Below are positions 42,508 through 51,254 of a stretch of DNA of 64,000 nucleotides, in pieces. Position 1 is the stretch's first letter, and each line of letters begins with the position of its first letter. The position numbers and the translations under genes were made by a program. Source of the stretch: Candidatus Rokuibacteriota bacterium (GTDB lineage Bacteria; Methylomirabilota; Methylomirabilia; Rokubacteriales; CSP1-6); assembly GCA_016193045.1 (NCBI GenBank), contig JACPSW010000073.1:39150-103149 (forward strand), given 5' to 3'. The notes under the pieces were generated by a model. The model saw only the letters and a program-made list of their open reading frames with translations, ran no database searches and was not told where the DNA came from.

Positions 42508-43434
42508 TTACTTCCCCAGGCCGGACCGGGCCAGGGCGGCCAGCATCTCGACGAACGCCGGGTGGTCGTTCACCGCGGCGGCGCGATAGAAGCGCATTCC
42601 CAGTTTCTCCGCCAGCTGACGCGCCTCCACGTCCAAGTCGTAGAGCACCTCGACGTGGTCGCAGACGAAGCCGATGGGGGCCACGACCACGTCGCTCACG
42701 CTCGCCTGGGCGAGGTTGCGAAGCACGTCGGCAATGTCGGGCTCGAGCCAGGGCTCGTGAGGCGAGCCGCTCCGACTCTGATACGCCACCGACCAGCGTG
42801 GGTGGCTCAATTTCTCCGCCACGGCGCGCGCCGACGCCGTGAACTGAGCGACATACGGGGAACCGCCGGCCATCGCCGCCGGGACGCTGTGGGCGGTGAA
42901 GATGAGCGGCGCGGACGGTCGTGTCTCCGGCGGGATCGCCGCCAGGGCGTCCCTCCCACGGTCGGCGACCGCCTCGATGAAGCGCGGATGGTCGAACCAG
43001 GCGGGGGCGTACGCGACCTCGGGCGCCACAGGCCCCACCTTCTCGCGGGCCGCCGCCACGTCGGCCATGTACCGCTCCCAGGACGCCTCGGTCTGGAAGG
43101 GGGAGAGGATGATCCCGAGCGCGCGGCGGTGGCCCAGGTCTTTCATCGCCGCCAGCGTCTCGTGCAGGAACGGGTGCCAGTTCCTCATGCCGACGTACAC
43201 GGGCGCGGCCACGCCGTCGCGCTTGAGGAGGCGCCGCAGCCCCTTCGCCTGCTCGAAGGTCAGCTCGTTCAGCGGCGACCGGCCGCCCATCGCCTCGTAG
43301 TGGTGCGCCACCTCCTCGATCCGCTCGGGGGGAACCGAGCGGCCGGCGGTGACGAGCTGGAGGAAGGGGCGGACGTCCGCGGGCTTCTCGGGACCGCCGA
43401 AGGCGATCAGCAGGACCGAATCCGGGGCGCTCAT
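42508..43434 (-). CDS. hemH: Ferrochelatase
   Basis: A protein of 308 residues. SVLLIAFGGPEKPADVRPFL opens the fold, YEAMGGRSPLNELTFEQAKGL at about 47-67 is the conserved porphyrin region, IFTAHSVPAAMAGGSPY near 180 holds the metal-ligand His, YQSRSGSPHEPWLEPDI near 215 and VVVAPIGFVCDHVEVLYDLDVEA near 247 with the Glu. It inserts iron into porphyrin, or forms coproheme if the route is the Gram-positive one. The start at 43434 follows the family; an ATG at 43461 lies inside the repeat-derived region. It is followed 4 bases later by hemG. Confidence 0.95.
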   Translation of the reverse strand: MSAPDSVLLIAFGGPEKPADVRPFLQLVTAGRSVPPERIEEVAHHYEAMGGRSPLNELTFEQAKGLRRLLKRDGVAAPVYVGMRNWHPFLHETLAAMKDLGHRRALGIILSPFQTEASWERYMADVAAAREKVGPVAPEVAYAPAWFDHPRFIEAVADRGRDALAAIPPETRPSAPLIFTAHSVPAAMAGGSPYVAQFTASARAVAEKLSHPRWSVAYQSRSGSPHEPWLEPDIADVLRNLAQASVSDVVVAPIGFVCDHVEVLYDLDVEARQLAEKLGMRFYRAAAVNDHPAFVEMLAALARSGLGK

Positions 43435-43450
43435 CGCCGCGCCTGCGGCA

Positions 43451-44566
43451 TCATCTCGCATCGTTCGAGCGCGGGCTTTTCCCGCGCAACCCCGGGGGGG
43501 AGGAATCGGAAGGGGGGCGAAGCCCCCCTCCGAGTGAAGACAGCTCGTGGACCATGTCCACAAGCGCGATCACGTGCTCGACGGGCGTCTCGGGAAGCAC
43601 GCCGTGGCCGAGGTTGAAGATGTGGCCGGGCCGGCCGGCGGCCCGATCCAGGATCGCCTGGACATGCCGCTTGATCTGGGCGGGCTTGGCGAGGAGCAGG
43701 GCGGGGTCGAGATTCCCCTGGACGGCCACGTCGTAGCCCACACGCTTCCAGGCGTCGGCCAGGTCCACGCGCCAGTCGAGGCCGATCACGTCACCGCCCG
43801 CCTCGCGCACCAGCTCCAGCAGCCCGGCGGTGCCCGTGCTGAAGTGAATCACCGGGACGCCGGCGGTGAGGCCCTTGATGGTGGCGCGCGTGTGAGGGAG
43901 GACGAACTCGCGGTAGTCGGCGGGCGAGAGCGCGCCCACCCAGGAATCGAAGAGCTGGACGGCCTGCGCGCCGGCCGCAATCTGGCCGTTCACGTAGCCG
44001 ACGGTCACCTTCACGAGACGCTCGAGGAGGGCGTGCCACGCGCCCGGGTCGTTGTGCATCAGGCGCTTCGTCTCGAGATACTCCCGGGAGGCGCCGCCCT
44101 CGATCAGATACGAGGCCACCGTGAAGGGCGCGCCGGCGAAGCCGATGAGCGGGACGCGCTCGGACAGCGCCTTGCGCACCTTCCGGATCGCCTCGAAGAC
44201 GAAGGGTGCCGCCTCCCGCGGATCCACGTCGGGCAGCCGCTTGACGTCCGCCGCGCCGCGCACGGGGCGACGGATGATGGGGCCCTCGCCCGCGGCGAAC
44301 TCGAGGCCCACGCCCATGGGCTCCACGGGGAGGAGGATGTCGGCGAAGATGATGGCGGCGTCCACTCCGAGGCGCTCGACGGGCAGGAGCGTCACCTCCG
44401 CGGCTGCCTCGGGATTCTTGCAGAGCTCCAGGAAGCCGGACCGCTGCCGCAGCGCGCGGTACTCGGCCATGTAGCGCCCCGCCTGGCGCATCAGCCAGAC
44501 CGGGGTGTACTCGGTGGCCTCGCGCCGGCACGCGCGCAGAAAGGGAGCGGACGTAGCGGGCTTCAT
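43451..44566 (-). CDS. hemE: Uroporphyrinogen decarboxylase with a repeat-encoded tail
   Basis: A protein of 371 residues. PVWLMRQAGRYMAEYRALR at about 23-41 holds the catalytic arginines, FADILLPVEPMGVGLEF at about 74-90 the key Asp, GFAGAPFTVASYLIEGGASREY at about 142-163, and FNLGHGVLPETPVEHVIALVDMVHELS near the natural C-terminus. It converts uroporphyrinogen III to coproporphyrinogen III in the cytosol. About 25 extra residues, GGGLRPPSDSSPPGLRGK and on, are encoded by repeat copy D, which has extended the frame. The tail is similar to that of the methyltransferase at 5024. It heads the hemEHG operon. Confidence 0.95.
   Translation of the reverse strand: MKPATSAPFLRACRREATEYTPVWLMRQAGRYMAEYRALRQRSGFLELCKNPEAAAEVTLLPVERLGVDAAIIFADILLPVEPMGVGLEFAAGEGPIIRRPVRGAADVKRLPDVDPREAAPFVFEAIRKVRKALSERVPLIGFAGAPFTVASYLIEGGASREYLETKRLMHNDPGAWHALLERLVKVTVGYVNGQIAAGAQAVQLFDSWVGALSPADYREFVLPHTRATIKGLTAGVPVIHFSTGTAGLLELVREAGGDVIGLDWRVDLADAWKRVGYDVAVQGNLDPALLLAKPAQIKRHVQAILDRAAGRPGHIFNLGHGVLPETPVEHVIALVDMVHELSSLGGGLRPPSDSSPPGLRGKSPRSNDAR
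43462..43534. repeat. Two-hairpin repeat, copy D
   Basis: First hairpin GCGCGGG, loop CTTTT, CCCGCGC; second hairpin GGGGGGC-GAA-GCCCCCC. It is embedded in the last codons of hemE and ends about 28 bases before the hemH start, so it is inside the operon and cannot be a complete terminator for it. Confidence 0.9.
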
Positions 44567-44652
44567 GGATCACCCAGCCTACCGTCCGCCCCCGGCCGAG
44601 TCAAGGAAGCGGCGCCCTGAAAGGAGAGCGAAGATCTTACGCAGCGTGAGGC

Positions 44653-45120
44653 TTACTTGGCAGCAATCGTGGTCGGCTTACCCTCTTCGCCGACGAAGAC
44701 GACGAGAATCTTCACCGGCGCGTTACCCTTATTGAATGCCTGGTGCAAGTGGTTCACGTCCTCCAGGAAAGCCTGCCCGGGCCTGTACTGCCGCGCCTCG
44801 GCGCCCTGCGCCTGGACGGTCAGCGTGCCTTCGAGGACGTAGACGTACACCGGCACGGGGTGCTGATGGAGCGCGGTCCGCCCTCCCGGCTCGAGCTGGC
44901 CGATGACGGAAACGATCTCCGCCTTGCCGGCCTTGGGGTACTCAATGGGCTTCTTGCCTGCCGTCAGCCCCGATTTGAGGACCGGCGTGGTCTTGAACCC
45001 CTTCGGCAGCGCCTGATCGTCCGCCGCCGCTTGCGCAAACCGCGGCGTGCTCGATTGCTGCGCGCCGGCGACACCAATCACGAGCAGAACACACAGACCG
45101 GAGAGAAGTAGATGCTTCAT
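44653..45120 (-). CDS. Exported cupin-domain protein
   Basis: A protein of 155 residues. A signal, LLLSGLCVLLVIGVAGAQQ, sends it to the periplasm. The cupin core GGRTALHQHPVPVYVYVLEGTLTVQAQG at about 78-105 contains the two His and Glu-equivalent metal positions (motif 1), with the second motif DVNHLHQAFNKGNAPVKILVVF at about 121-142. AAGGAGG precedes the ATG. Such single-cupin proteins bind a metal ion and may detoxify small molecules or sense them; the role is unknown. It is upstream of hemE on the same strand, separated by 86 bases, and divergent from the TPP enzyme. Confidence 0.85.
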   Translation of the reverse strand: MKHLLLSGLCVLLVIGVAGAQQSSTPRFAQAAADDQALPKGFKTTPVLKSGLTAGKKPIEYPKAGKAEIVSVIGQLEPGGRTALHQHPVPVYVYVLEGTLTVQAQGAEARQYRPGQAFLEDVNHLHQAFNKGNAPVKILVVFVGEEGKPTTIAAK

Positions 45121-45281
45121 TCGGAAATCCTCCTTGGTGAAGGCACCAACTCGGCATAGGGCGATTTGCTAGGAAATATAGGGCAAACGGTGGGGGCGGT
45201 CAAGGGGGTGTCAAGATTGACAACTGCGCGGGGCTGGGCGACGATGACTGCCGCGATCCCACCCGAATCCCGGAGGCCACG

Positions 45282-46955
45282 ATGCCGTTCATGGCGGGGA
45301 AGCAGGCGTTTCTGGAGATCCTGAAGCAGGAGGGTGTGGAGTATCTGTTCGGCAACCCGGGCACCACCGAGCTGCCGCTGATGGACGGCCTGGTGCGCGA
45401 GCCGCGGATCCGGTACATCCTGGCCCTCCAGGAGGCCGTGGCCATCGCCATCGCCGACGGCTACGCCCAGGCCAGCGGCAATCTGGCCGCCGTGAACGTC
45501 CACATCTCCCCCGGGCTGGGCAACGCCATGGGGATGCTCTACGACGCCTTGAAAGCCGGCTCCCCGCTGCTCTTGACCGCGGGCCAGCACGACCAGTCCT
45601 TCAACGTCACCGAGCCCGTCCTCTGGTCCGACCTGCCCCCGGTGGCGAGGCCCTACGTCAAGTGGGCGACCGAAATCCACCGCCTCGAGGATCTGCCTCG
45701 CATCGTCCACCGCGCCGCCAAGGTCGCCCTCAGCCATCCGACGGGCCCCGTTTTCCTCTCGCTGCCCGCGGACGTCCTGAACGCCGAGCGCGACCTCGAG
45801 CTGGGCGAGCCCACGCGCGTGGACCCGCGGATCCGCGGGGCGCGCGAGGCGGTGGCGCGGGCGGCGGACCTGCTGGCCCAGGCCAAGCGGCCGCTGGTCG
45901 TGGCCGGCGACGCCGTGGCCCAGGGGGGCGGCATCGCCGAGCTGATCGAGGTGGCCGAGCTGCTCGGCGCGCCGGTCAGATTGGAGGGGATGGCCAACCG
46001 GTGCAACTTCCCCTTCACCCACCCGCTGTATCAGGGCGCGGTCCCGCGCCTCGCCCCCGACCTCCGGGCCCTCCTCCAGCAGCACGACGTGCTCTTCTCC
46101 GTGGGCGGCGACCTCTTCACGATGTCCCTTCCGTCCGACGTGGAGCCTGCGCCTCACGGCCTGACGATCATCCACCTGGACGTGGACCCATGGGAGCTCG
46201 GCAAGAACTACCCCGCGAAGGTGGCGATCGTCGGCGACCCGAAGGCCACGCTCCCCGACCTGGCCGAGGCGCTGCGGAAGCGCTTCGGAGGAGGCGGTCA
46301 TCCCGAAGCGCGCCGCCGCTTCGAAGACTCGGACGAGCGCCGCGCCGCGACGATCGCCGAGCTGAAGAAGCGGGCGCTGGCCGCGGCCGGCCGCCAGCCG
46401 ATCGCGCCGTTGGCCCTGGTCCAGGCCGTCGCCGAGGGCCTGCCGCCCGAGGCCGTGGTCGTGGAGGAAGCGATCTCTTCGGGGGGCGGGCTCCGTGAGC
46501 TCCTCCGCTGCCAGGACGCCCAGAGCTTCTTTGGCCTCCGGGGCGGCGGCATCGGCTGGGGACTCCCTGCGGCGCTCGGCGTGAAGCTCGCGCTCCCCCG
46601 CCGCCCGGTGGTGGCGCTGGTGGGCGACGGGAGCGCGATGTACACGAGCCAGGCCTTCTGGACCGCCGCCCACAACGGCCTCGGCGTGGTGTTCGTCATC
46701 ATCAACAACCGTGGCTACCGGATCCTGAAGCAGCGGGTCCACGCCCTCAAGGGGTTCTCGGCCCAGGATGACGTGTACGTGGCGATGGACCTCGACGCAC
46801 CCCTGATCGACTTCGTCGGGCTCGCCCAGTCCCTCGGGGTGGCCGGGGAGCGCGTCGAGAAGGCCGCGGACATCGGCCCCGCCCTGGCCCGCGGCCTGGC
46901 CGCCGCCGGCCCCTATCTCCTCGACGTCCAGGTGGACGCCACCTTCAAACCCTAG
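45282..46955 (+). CDS. Thiamine-pyrophosphate enzyme, benzoylformate-decarboxylase-like
   Basis: A protein of 557 residues with three TPP-enzyme domains. EYLFGNPGTTELPLMDGL at about 18-35 and the catalytic Glu in LALQEAVAIAIADGYAQASG at about 47-66 form the Pyr domain. The PP domain holds the metal motif VGDGSAMYTSQAFWTAAHNGLGVVFVIINN near residues 447-476. NPGTTELP is the form seen in benzoylformate decarboxylases and similar 2-oxoacid decarboxylases rather than acetolactate synthase. GGAGG lies upstream. It is followed 4 bases later by an SDR gene, so an aldehyde or acyloin product could be passed on to that reductase. Confidence 0.9.
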   Translation: MPFMAGKQAFLEILKQEGVEYLFGNPGTTELPLMDGLVREPRIRYILALQEAVAIAIADGYAQASGNLAAVNVHISPGLGNAMGMLYDALKAGSPLLLTAGQHDQSFNVTEPVLWSDLPPVARPYVKWATEIHRLEDLPRIVHRAAKVALSHPTGPVFLSLPADVLNAERDLELGEPTRVDPRIRGAREAVARAADLLAQAKRPLVVAGDAVAQGGGIAELIEVAELLGAPVRLEGMANRCNFPFTHPLYQGAVPRLAPDLRALLQQHDVLFSVGGDLFTMSLPSDVEPAPHGLTIIHLDVDPWELGKNYPAKVAIVGDPKATLPDLAEALRKRFGGGGHPEARRRFEDSDERRAATIAELKKRALAAAGRQPIAPLALVQAVAEGLPPEAVVVEEAISSGGGLRELLRCQDAQSFFGLRGGGIGWGLPAALGVKLALPRRPVVALVGDGSAMYTSQAFWTAAHNGLGVVFVIINNRGYRILKQRVHALKGFSAQDDVYVAMDLDAPLIDFVGLAQSLGVAGERVEKAADIGPALARGLAAAGPYLLDVQVDATFKP

Positions 46956-46959
46956 GGCC

Positions 46960-47730
46960 GTGCCGGATCGCCTGAAGGGAAAGGTCGCCATCGTCACGGG
47001 CGCCGGCTCGCGCGGCCCCGGAGTGGGGAACGGCAAGGCCGCCCCCGCCCTCTTCGCGCGCGAGGCGGCCCGGGTCCTCTGCGTGGACCAGTTTCTGGAG
47101 CGCGCGGAGGAGACCTGCGCCCTCATCCGCGCCGAGAAGGGGGAGGCCTCGTCGCTCCAGGCGGACGTGACACGCGCCGCCGACTGCGAGCGCGTGGTAA
47201 GGACGGTCATCGAGCGGTACGGCCGGCTCGACGTCCTCCACAACAACGTCGGGATCGAGTCGCGCAAGACCCTGATGGAGACCACCGAGGAGGAGTGGGA
47301 CCGGGTCATGGCGGTGGACGTCAAGAGCATGCTGCTGACCTCCCAGGCCGCCGTGCCCCGGCTCCGCGAGGCGGGCGGCGGGGCGATCATCAACGTCTCG
47401 TCGGTGGCGGGGATCCGCGCCCACGGCCGGACCGCGTACGCCGCGGCCAAGGCGGGGGTAATCGGGCTCACCATCTCCATGGCCGGCCAGCTCGCGCAGG
47501 ACCGGATCCGCGTCAACGCCATCGCGCCGGGCTTCGTCTACACGCCGATGGTGGCCGAAGGCATGTCGGCGGAGTTGCGCGAGCGCCGCCGGCTCGCGGC
47601 CCCGATCCAGGACGAGGGGACGGGCTGGGACGTGGGCTGGGCCGCGGTCTATCTGGCGAGCGACGAGGCGCGCTGGGTGACGGGACAGGTCCTGGTCGTG
47701 GACGGCGGCCTCTCTATCAGCACGGGGTAG
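46960..47730 (+). CDS. Short-chain dehydrogenase/reductase
   Basis: A protein of 256 residues from a GTG. The NAD(P) motif VTGAGSRGPGVGNGKAA at about 12-28 has a longer glycine loop than most SDRs. NNVG lies at about 91, INVSSVAGIRAHG with the Ser at about 144-156, and YAAAKAGVIGLTISMAGQLA with Tyr/Lys. The C-terminus VTGQVLVVDGGLSISTG is classical. It lies 4 bases after the TPP decarboxylase and 22 bases before an LLM flavoprotein. The substrate is not known; a carbonyl product of the TPP enzyme is a reasonable guess. Confidence 0.88.
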   Translation: MPDRLKGKVAIVTGAGSRGPGVGNGKAAPALFAREAARVLCVDQFLERAEETCALIRAEKGEASSLQADVTRAADCERVVRTVIERYGRLDVLHNNVGIESRKTLMETTEEEWDRVMAVDVKSMLLTSQAAVPRLREAGGGAIINVSSVAGIRAHGRTAYAAAKAGVIGLTISMAGQLAQDRIRVNAIAPGFVYTPMVAEGMSAELRERRRLAAPIQDEGTGWDVGWAAVYLASDEARWVTGQVLVVDGGLSISTG

Positions 47731-47752
47731 GACAAACGAGGGAGCCAGGGAC

Positions 47753-48727
47753 ATGGCGATGACGTTCGGCATTCACGTGGGACATCTGGCCAGCCCCCTG
47801 AGCGAGCTGCGAAAGCTGTGGCGCTTCGCGGACGCTTCGGGCTTCGATTGGTTCTCGGTTTCGGACCACTTCCAGGAATCCCCGCCCCAGGGCGGCGACA
47901 TCGACTGCTTCGAGTCCGTCTCGACGATGACGGCGCTCGCCAACGAGACGAAGAACGTCCGCGTCGGCTGTCTCGTCTTCTGCGTCAACTACCGGCACCC
48001 CGGCGTGCTGGCCAAGGCGCTCTGCACGATCGACCACATCTCGGGCGGGCGCGTGGAGTGCGGCATCGGGGCCGGCTGGCACGAGATCGAGTACAAGGGG
48101 TACGGGTTCCCCTTCGAGCCGATCGGAGTGCGGGAGGACCAGCTGGAAGAAGCCATTCAGGTCCTGAGGCTCCTCTTCGACCAGCGGATCTCGAACTTCA
48201 GCGGGCGCTACTTCCAGCTCCACGACGCGCGCTGCAACCCCAAACCGCTGCAGAAGCACCTCAGGATCTGGATCGGCGGCCTCGGGGAGAAGCGGACGCT
48301 CCGCGCGGTGGCCAGGTACGCCGACGGCTGGAACGCCCCCTACATTTCCCCCGACACCTTCAGGCGGAAGAGCGAGATCCTGGACGAGTGGTGCCGGAAG
48401 GAGGGGCGCGATCCCGCGAGGATCCTGCGCACGGTCAACGTCGGCTTCTACATGGGCGCCACGGAGAAGGCCGCGAAGCGGCAGCAAGAGCGGATGCGGG
48501 CCCAGTGGGGGGCGACGCTCGAGCAGCGGATCGGCGGCTTCTTCGTCGGCACCCCGCGGCAGGTGATCGACCGGGTGGGCGAGTACAAGAAGGCGGGGGC
48601 GGTCCGCCTGAACATCGCCCTCCGAATGCCCTTCGATTGGGAGGCCCTCCATGCCTACGCCGAAGAGGTCCTGCCGGCCTTCCTCCCCAAGAAGACGGGC
48701 GCCCGGAGAAAGAAAGCCCGCGGCTGA
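47753..48727 (+). CDS. LLM-class oxidoreductase, F420-type
   Basis: A protein of 324 residues. DASGFDWFSVSDHFQE near residue 28 and VRVGCLVFCVNYRHPGVLAKALCTIDHISGGRVECGIGAGWHEIEYKGYGFPF at about 70-122 are the pattern of F420-dependent luciferase-like enzymes (the GAGWHEIEY segment binds the deazaflavin in homologues). The start has GGGAGCCAGGGAC upstream. It probably oxidises or reduces an alcohol or aldehyde with F420 in the cytosol. It sits in the TPP enzyme-SDR run and is followed by a gene of unknown function that overlaps the CoA-transferase gene. Confidence 0.88.
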   Translation: MAMTFGIHVGHLASPLSELRKLWRFADASGFDWFSVSDHFQESPPQGGDIDCFESVSTMTALANETKNVRVGCLVFCVNYRHPGVLAKALCTIDHISGGRVECGIGAGWHEIEYKGYGFPFEPIGVREDQLEEAIQVLRLLFDQRISNFSGRYFQLHDARCNPKPLQKHLRIWIGGLGEKRTLRAVARYADGWNAPYISPDTFRRKSEILDEWCRKEGRDPARILRTVNVGFYMGATEKAAKRQQERMRAQWGATLEQRIGGFFVGTPRQVIDRVGEYKKAGAVRLNIALRMPFDWEALHAYAEEVLPAFLPKKTGARRKKARG

Positions 48728-48745
48728 TCTGGTAGACTAATCCCC

Positions 48746-49249
48746 GTGTTCGAGGGGGCGCGCGATCCGGAGCTGTTCAAGAGCATCTTCGAGGGGACGC
48801 GGGTGCTGCGGAAACCCCTGCGCGGGATCATCGCCGGATACCACATCCTGCCGTACATCCTGGTCGGGCCCCAGGAGGAGCAGCAGCAGCGCTCCGTGGA
48901 GATCCGGGGGAAGATCCGCGTCTCCCCGCGGCTCGTCCTGGCCCCCGGCCACCACGGCCAGACCTACGGCGAGCTCTTCCGCGATCCGGAGGTGATGGAC
49001 GCGGCCCTGGTGGCGCGGGTCTTCAGCTTCCTCTATACGTCCCGCCACCAGGTCACCCTCGAACATGAAGATCTCAAGATCACCCGCAGCGACCGGGACC
49101 CGGAGGCGGAGGTCCACCGGGCGCTGGACGAGCTCCTCCGGCGCGAGGTCATCGACACGGGGGTGATCCTCTGCCCGCGCGTGAGGTTCTATCCCGTCTC
49201 CATCGACCGCTTCATCACCGAGATCCTGGAGGAGGAGTTCCGCCCATGA
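48746..49249 (+). CDS. Protein of unknown function, coupled to the CoA-transferase gene
   Basis: A protein of 167 residues from a GTG. It begins FEGARDPELFKSIFEGTRVLRKPLRGIIAGYHILPYILVGP, then SVEIRGKIRVSPRLVLAPGHHGQTYGELFRDPEVMDAALVARVFSFLY, and ends FYPVSIDRFITEILEEEF. The composition is soluble, with no signal or membrane segment and one Cys (ILCPRVRF). The stop overlaps the ATG of the CoA-transferase (ATGA), so the two products are made together. I do not recognise the family. The repeated hydrophobic-charged pattern suggests a compact alpha/beta protein. Confidence 0.65.
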   Translation: MFEGARDPELFKSIFEGTRVLRKPLRGIIAGYHILPYILVGPQEEQQQRSVEIRGKIRVSPRLVLAPGHHGQTYGELFRDPEVMDAALVARVFSFLYTSRHQVTLEHEDLKITRSDRDPEAEVHRALDELLRREVIDTGVILCPRVRFYPVSIDRFITEILEEEFRP

Positions 49250-50451
49250 CCCAGCCGCTGGCCGGGATCGTGGTGGCCGACCTCACGCTCAACGTCGCCG
49301 GGCCGTTCTGCACCCAGATCCTGGGGGACATGGGGGCCGATGTCATCAAGCTGGAGCGCCCCGGCAAGGGCGACGACGCTCGCGCGTGGGCCCCGCCCTA
49401 CTGGGGGGAGGAGAGCGCCACCTTCCTTGCGCTGAACCGCAACAAGCGGAGCCTGGCCGTGGATCTCAAATCCCCCGAGGGCCGCGACGTGGCCAGGCGC
49501 CTGGTCGCGAAGGCCGACGTGTTCGTGCAGAGCCTGGGGTCGGGCGCGGTCAACGCCCTCGGCCTCGGCTGGGAAGAGGTCCACCCGCTCAACCGGCGCC
49601 TCGTCTACTGCTCCGTGACGGCCTTCGGCACCCGCGGCCCCCTCAGCCCGCTCCCGGGGTATGACGCGCTCATGCAGGCCTCCGGCGGGCTGATGTCGGT
49701 CACCGGTCATCCGGGCCAGCCGCCCGCGCGGATCGCGGTCTCCATCGTGGACATGGGAACCGGGATGTGGGCGGCCCTGGGGATCCTGGGCGCGCTCCGC
49801 GAGCGCGAACGAACGGGCGTGGGCGTCCAGCTCACGACGTCGCTCTTCGACGTCGCCCTGATGTGGAGCTCGTACCACCTGATGAACTACTTCGCCTCGG
49901 GGGAGGTCCCCCAGCCCCAGGGCTCGGGCACCCCGATGATCGTCCCCTACGAGGCCTTCCCGACGGCCGACGGGCACGTCATGATCGCGGCGGGGAGCGA
50001 CGGCCTGTTCGCCACGATGTGCGACGCGCTGGGGATGCCGGCGGCGTCGAGGGACCCGCGCTTCGTGGATAACCCCGGCCGGGTGAGGAACCGGAAGGCG
50101 CTCTACGAACTGATCGCGGGCGTCACGCAGACGGAGAAGACCGCCGGCTGGGTCGCCCGGCTCCGGGAGGCGGGAGTCCCGTGCGCCCCCATCCTGTCCA
50201 TCGACCAGGTGGCGACGGAGCCCCAGACCGAGGCGAGCGGGATGCTGCTCCCGGCTCCCCATCCGCGGATCCCCGATTACCGAAGCGTGGCGCTTCCCCT
50301 CGAATGGGACGGACGGCGCCACGGCGTCGCGCAGGTGCCGCCGCTGCTGGGCGAGCATACCGCCGAGGTCCTGGGCGAGCTGGGCTACAGTGCCGCCGAG
50401 ATCGAGTCGCTCGCTACCCGGCGGATCGTCGAGCGGAGGAACGGGCCTTGA
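49246..50451 (+). CDS. CaiB/BaiF class III CoA-transferase
   Basis: A protein of 401 residues. IVVADLTLNVAGPFCTQILGDMGADVIKLERPGKGDDARAW and LALNRNKRSLAVDLKSPEG are the family signature. The catalytic Asp lies in PLPGYDALMQASGGLMS at about 140-156. HPRIPDYRSVALPLEWDG near 342 is also typical. It activates a carboxylic acid by CoA transfer. The stop overlaps the TTG start of the crotonase gene (TTGA). The run continues with acyl-CoA dehydrogenase and HMG-CoA lyase, so a branched or hydroxylated acid is a likely substrate, by inference. Confidence 0.92.
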   Translation: MTQPLAGIVVADLTLNVAGPFCTQILGDMGADVIKLERPGKGDDARAWAPPYWGEESATFLALNRNKRSLAVDLKSPEGRDVARRLVAKADVFVQSLGSGAVNALGLGWEEVHPLNRRLVYCSVTAFGTRGPLSPLPGYDALMQASGGLMSVTGHPGQPPARIAVSIVDMGTGMWAALGILGALRERERTGVGVQLTTSLFDVALMWSSYHLMNYFASGEVPQPQGSGTPMIVPYEAFPTADGHVMIAAGSDGLFATMCDALGMPAASRDPRFVDNPGRVRNRKALYELIAGVTQTEKTAGWVARLREAGVPCAPILSIDQVATEPQTEASGMLLPAPHPRIPDYRSVALPLEWDGRRHGVAQVPPLLGEHTAEVLGELGYSAAEIESLATRRIVERRNGP

Positions 50452-51248
50452 CCGAGCCGCGTCAGTACACGCATCTCAGCGTGACACGGAGCGCCGACGA
50501 CTTCGTCGCCACGGTGGAGTTCAACCGCCCGGAGGTCCTGAACGCCATGAACACCGCCATGTGCGAGGACCTCCTCGCCTGCTTCGAGGCGCTGTTCTGG
50601 GACAAGACGGTCCGGGCCGTGGTCCTGACGGGGGCCGGGCAGAGAGCCTTCTCCGTCGGTGCCGATCTCAAGGAACGGCAGGGCATGACCGACGAGACAT
50701 GGTTCGCCCAGCACGAGATGTTCGAGCAGATGGCGTTCCGCCTCCTCCGCTGCCCGGTTCCCGTCATCGCCGCGGTGGAGGGGTTCGCCATGGGCGGCGG
50801 CCTCGAGGTTGCGATTCTCTCCGACTTCATCGTCGCGAGCGAGACCGCGGTCTTCGCAGTCCCCGAGATCACCCTCGGCATCTTCCCGGGGATCGGCGGC
50901 ACCCAGCTCCTCCCCCGGATTCTCGGCGCCCCCCTCGCCAAGGAGCTGATCTTCACGGGCCGTCGGATGGCCGCGCAGGAGGCCAAGGCCGTGGGGCTGT
51001 TGAACTACCTGGTCCCGGCGGGCCAGGCGCGGGCCAAGGCGCTGGAGATCGCCGCCACGATCGCGGACAATGGGCCCATCGCCGTGCGCCAGGCCAAGAA
51101 GGCGATCGCCCGGGGGACGGAGACGGACCTCGAGACCGCGATGATCCTGGCGATCGAGGCCTACAACAACACGGTGACGACCGAGGACCGGCTGGAGGGC
51201 GTGCGCGCCTTCAACGAGAAGCGCAAGCCGCGCTTCCGGGGGAAATAG
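50448..51248 (+). CDS. Enoyl-CoA hydratase with both catalytic glutamates
   Basis: A protein of 266 residues from a TTG that overlaps the previous stop; GGAGG lies 9 bases upstream, and the body starts at once. VEFNRPEVLNAMNTAM lies near residue 24, GAGQRAFSVGADLKER near 65, EGFAMGGGLEVAILSDF near 107 with the first Glu, and VPEITLGIFPGIGGTQLLPRILG near 136 with the second. Unlike the two minus-strand crotonases in the window, this one has the full active site and should hydrate 2-enoyl-CoA. The C-terminus is KRKPRFRGK. It is followed by the 26-base palindrome. Confidence 0.92.
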   Translation: MTEPRQYTHLSVTRSADDFVATVEFNRPEVLNAMNTAMCEDLLACFEALFWDKTVRAVVLTGAGQRAFSVGADLKERQGMTDETWFAQHEMFEQMAFRLLRCPVPVIAAVEGFAMGGGLEVAILSDFIVASETAVFAVPEITLGIFPGIGGTQLLPRILGAPLAKELIFTGRRMAAQEAKAVGLLNYLVPAGQARAKALEIAATIADNGPIAVRQAKKAIARGTETDLETAMILAIEAYNNTVTTEDRLEGVRAFNEKRKPRFRGK

Positions 51249-51254
51249 CCCCCT

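Noticed and set aside
44653..47522. A long minus-strand frame of 801 codons over the TPP enzyme
   Set aside because: It is the antisense shadow of the TPP enzyme and SDR genes. The composition is rich in His, Arg and Gly as expected for such shadows.
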